Shown here in pieces: positions 62,325-64,000 of a stretch of DNA of 64,000 nucleotides. Within the stretch, counting starts at the first letter, position 1, and each line of letters begins with the position of its first letter. A program made the position numbers and the translations under genes. The stretch comes from Pseudoalteromonas sp. S16_S37 (GTDB lineage Bacteria > Pseudomonadota > Gammaproteobacteria > Enterobacterales > Alteromonadaceae), in the NCBI RefSeq assembly GCF_014694405.1, contig NZ_JAAUWV010000012.1, forward strand, positions 1 through 64,000, in the 5' to 3' direction. The notes beneath the pieces were generated by a model. The model had not been told where the DNA came from. It did not search any database and saw only the letters and a list, made by a program, of their open reading frames with translations.

Positions 62325-64000
62325 CTACACTTTTATATTTACGATAGCGTGTTGCTCGTAAAATGCGTATTGTTGCTCGGCATCTTCGGTCAGTACTATT
62401 TCATTAACTTGTAGCCCATGAGCGCATAATTTACGTCTTAATGCATCTAAATGAGGTTTTGCGAGATCACAAACCTGTTCGCTGTTGCCGATTATTTCAC
62501 AATCAAGTGCTTTGTCCATAAGCTCTGCGTGTGCACTGAGCTTACCTAGATGTGCATAATCAAAATTTAAGCGCACAAACCACACAGTTTTCTCTGGCAT
62601 CTTCGCTTTTGCTGGCTTCTTGTAGTTGCCAATCTGTAGTTCAGTTTGTTTGCACTCTGGTGGCACCTTCATAGGCATCAATAAATTAAGTAAAAGCTGT
62701 GTCTCACTATCTACTTTTTGGGTGCTTGTTTGTGTTACTTGTACACTAGATGAAAAGCTGTTTTGTAGTTGTGAAAGCTCCCCTAACAAGTTGCTATTTA
62801 GTTGCTGTAAGTGAGGTAATAATTGTTTCGCAGATACGCTTTTAGCATTGGGTAATAACGTTTCTAGTAAAGCCGTTAAACGCTGAGTCTGATCACTGCC
62901 CTCAAGTTTTGATGAGGTAGCGATTGCTTTGGGGGCGGCAAGTAAGGTGACGATCAACTTGTCTAGTACTTGCGTGAAGCTACTAGCCAATAAATTAGGC
63001 GTAATTGCTGAGTTGGTGTTAATTAAACCAGGCACCAGTGCATTTAGTTCGCTGGCGATTAAGTTGCCTGACACGTTATTTGCGTCGATCATACGACTAA
63101 AAGCCTGATGAACTAGCTTTGTCATATCAACGGATTGAGGGTGCTTATATTGACTCAACTGAGCTACTTTTTCGCTGAGGATCTGAGTATTTGATAACTT
63201 TGGTGTATCTACAGCCGTTTTGTTCAGCAGTTTGAGAAGTGGTTCTAACAAAGCTCGTTCAATGGGTAAGCTGGCTTTAAAAGCATTATTTGTTTGCACC
63301 AAATTAGGTAACGGCTTATCAGTTGCTCCTGAGCTGCCATTTGCTGCTTGATTTACGACTGCCGCTTGTATTGATTTGTCAACCGACTTAACTAGCCCTT
63401 GTGCGTTAGCCTGAGGTAAAGAGCCTTGAGAGCCGACAATTCTCGCTTTGCTTTGCGGTAGATTAGTGATAAGACTGTTTGAAAGGTTCTCAATTTGCGA
63501 GCTGGGCAAGATACTTTTCAATTGCGCCATTAATTTTACGAGAGGTGGCAGGTTTTGTGTTTCAATGCGCTGTAACATCAAGGGCGTGTCACTATATTTT
63601 GATAAGCTTTGTATGGCGCTTGGTGGTGCAGCAATCTGGCTACTATGAGAAGGGCTTACCTGCTTAAATGGTTTAGAGAGCCATTGGTTAAGGGCTTGCT
63701 CTACCGCTTTTTTTATATCTTGGAATGTTATCGAAAAAATGGGTTTAGGGTAATTTAACGTGTATGCGGTTTTCAAAGGATCGCTTGCTTGTTGTGGCGC
63801 TACAAACTGAGATACTTGGTCGAACTTACCCTTTATTGATTGTTTTAAATCAATGTTAAACTGCTCACTTAACGTTGCAATTTGTACACCTTGAATATTG
63901 CTTTGTAGTTTTGCATTTTGCCATTGCACTGGGCCTGCTTGAGGTTGAGTCGCTAAGTTGCCGATAGATACGGATAGCGGTTTTTGAGTGGCAGAAAACT
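62325..64000 (-). CDS. FliK-like protein with C-terminal Flg_hook domain (5' end outside the window)
   Basis: The reading frame is open to the window edge; the GTG at 63929 is not a convincing start because coding continues through GLATQP-like residues to 64000. At least 558 residues are present. The bulk is Gln/Ser/Leu-rich and low in charge. The last 90 residues (WFVRLNFDYAHLGKLSAHAELMDKALDCEIIGNSEQVCDLAKPHLDALRRKLCAHGLQVNEIVL) resemble the C-terminal domain of FliK. It is a second FliK-type protein besides the true fliK at 42129, paired with an FlhB-C homologue. Its role is not established. Confidence 0.75.
   Translation of the reverse strand, partial: FSATQKPLSVSIGNLATQPQAGPVQWQNAKLQSNIQGVQIATLSEQFNIDLKQSIKGKFDQVSQFVAPQQASDPLKTAYTLNYPKPIFSITFQDIKKAVEQALNQWLSKPFKQVSPSHSSQIAAPPSAIQSLSKYSDTPLMLQRIETQNLPPLVKLMAQLKSILPSSQIENLSNSLITNLPQSKARIVGSQGSLPQANAQGLVKSVDKSIQAAVVNQAANGSSGATDKPLPNLVQTNNAFKASLPIERALLEPLLKLLNKTAVDTPKLSNTQILSEKVAQLSQYKHPQSVDMTKLVHQAFSRMIDANNVSGNLIASELNALVPGLINTNSAITPNLLASSFTQVLDKLIVTLLAAPKAIATSSKLEGSDQTQRLTALLETLLPNAKSVSAKQLLPHLQQLNSNLLGELSQLQNSFSSSVQVTQTSTQKVDSETQLLLNLLMPMKVPPECKQTELQIGNYKKPAKAKMPEKTVWFVRLNFDYAHLGKLSAHAELMDKALDCEIIGNSEQVCDLAKPHLDALRRKLCAHGLQVNEIVLTEDAEQQYAFYEQHAIVNIKV

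Overview
This window is almost one continuous polar-flagellum and chemotaxis locus from a marine gammaproteobacterium, most likely Pseudoalteromonas or a close Alteromonadales relative (Vibrio and Shewanella share much of the plan). The grounds are the gene order, the FlrA/FlrB/FlrC regulators, sigma-54 promoters in front of many flagellar units, FlhF/FlhG, several tandem flagellins, and the ParC/ParP polar-array genes beside the che genes. No rRNA, tRNA or CRISPR array was seen. The species call is inference from synteny and AT-rich base use, not a database match.

Layout. 1-230: window edge with two perfect hairpins, then a sigma-54 promoter. 231-7888: rod, rings, hook-associated proteins (flgF-G-H-I, terminator, sigma-54 promoter, flgJ-K-L). 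8217-11701: three tandem flagellin genes whose promoters alternate sigma-28, sigma-54, sigma-28, with structured leaders. 11787-14403: flaG, fliD, fliS and a fliT-like gene. 14411-30331: a flagellin glycosylation island holding a Maf glycosyltransferase and a nonulosonic (pseudaminic-like) acid pathway. The plus-strand part has a class III aminotransferase, an acetyltransferase, an SpsF-like cytidylyltransferase, a NeuB/PseI synthase, an acyl carrier protein, a PseG-acetyltransferase fusion, an acyl-activating ligase and an FkbM methyltransferase. The minus-strand part has a second FkbM methyltransferase, a Gfo/Idh/MocA dehydrogenase, an aldo/keto reductase, PseC and PseB. 30553-31335: a fourth, divergent short flagellin. 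31482-36182: flrA, an inserted antisense DNA repair gene (tag) with an apparent LexA box, then flrB-flrC. 36336-49544: fliE to fliR and flhB (basal body, switch, export gate). 49609-59453: flhA, flhF, flhG, fliA, cheY, cheZ, cheA, cheB. 59522-62019: parC, parP, cheW and a DUF2802 gene. 62020-64000 (minus): a short FlhB C-terminal-domain protein and a partial FliK-like protein.

How it works together. FlrA (expected to act with sigma-54) would switch on flrBC and the sigma-54 units; FlrC would drive later units, including flagellin 2; FliA (sigma-28) would drive flagellins 1 and 3. I find seven close matches to the sigma-54 -24/-12 element, each with the GG and GC exactly 12 bp apart (flgF, flgJ, flagellin 2, flrB, fliE, fliK, flhA). 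FlhF and FlhG place and count the flagellum at the pole; ParC and ParP place the chemosensory array. The island makes and attaches a nonulosonic acid to flagellin through Maf, apparently with extra acylation, amination and methylation.

The parts most worth a second look are the acyl-carrier/ligase/acetyltransferase-fusion branch of the sugar pathway, three repeated DDEF..LLDELHG motifs in CheA that resemble the CheY-docking ends of FliM and CheZ, the LexA-boxed tag gene between flrA and flrBC, the structured flagellin leaders, and the FlhB-C/FliK-like pair at the right edge.
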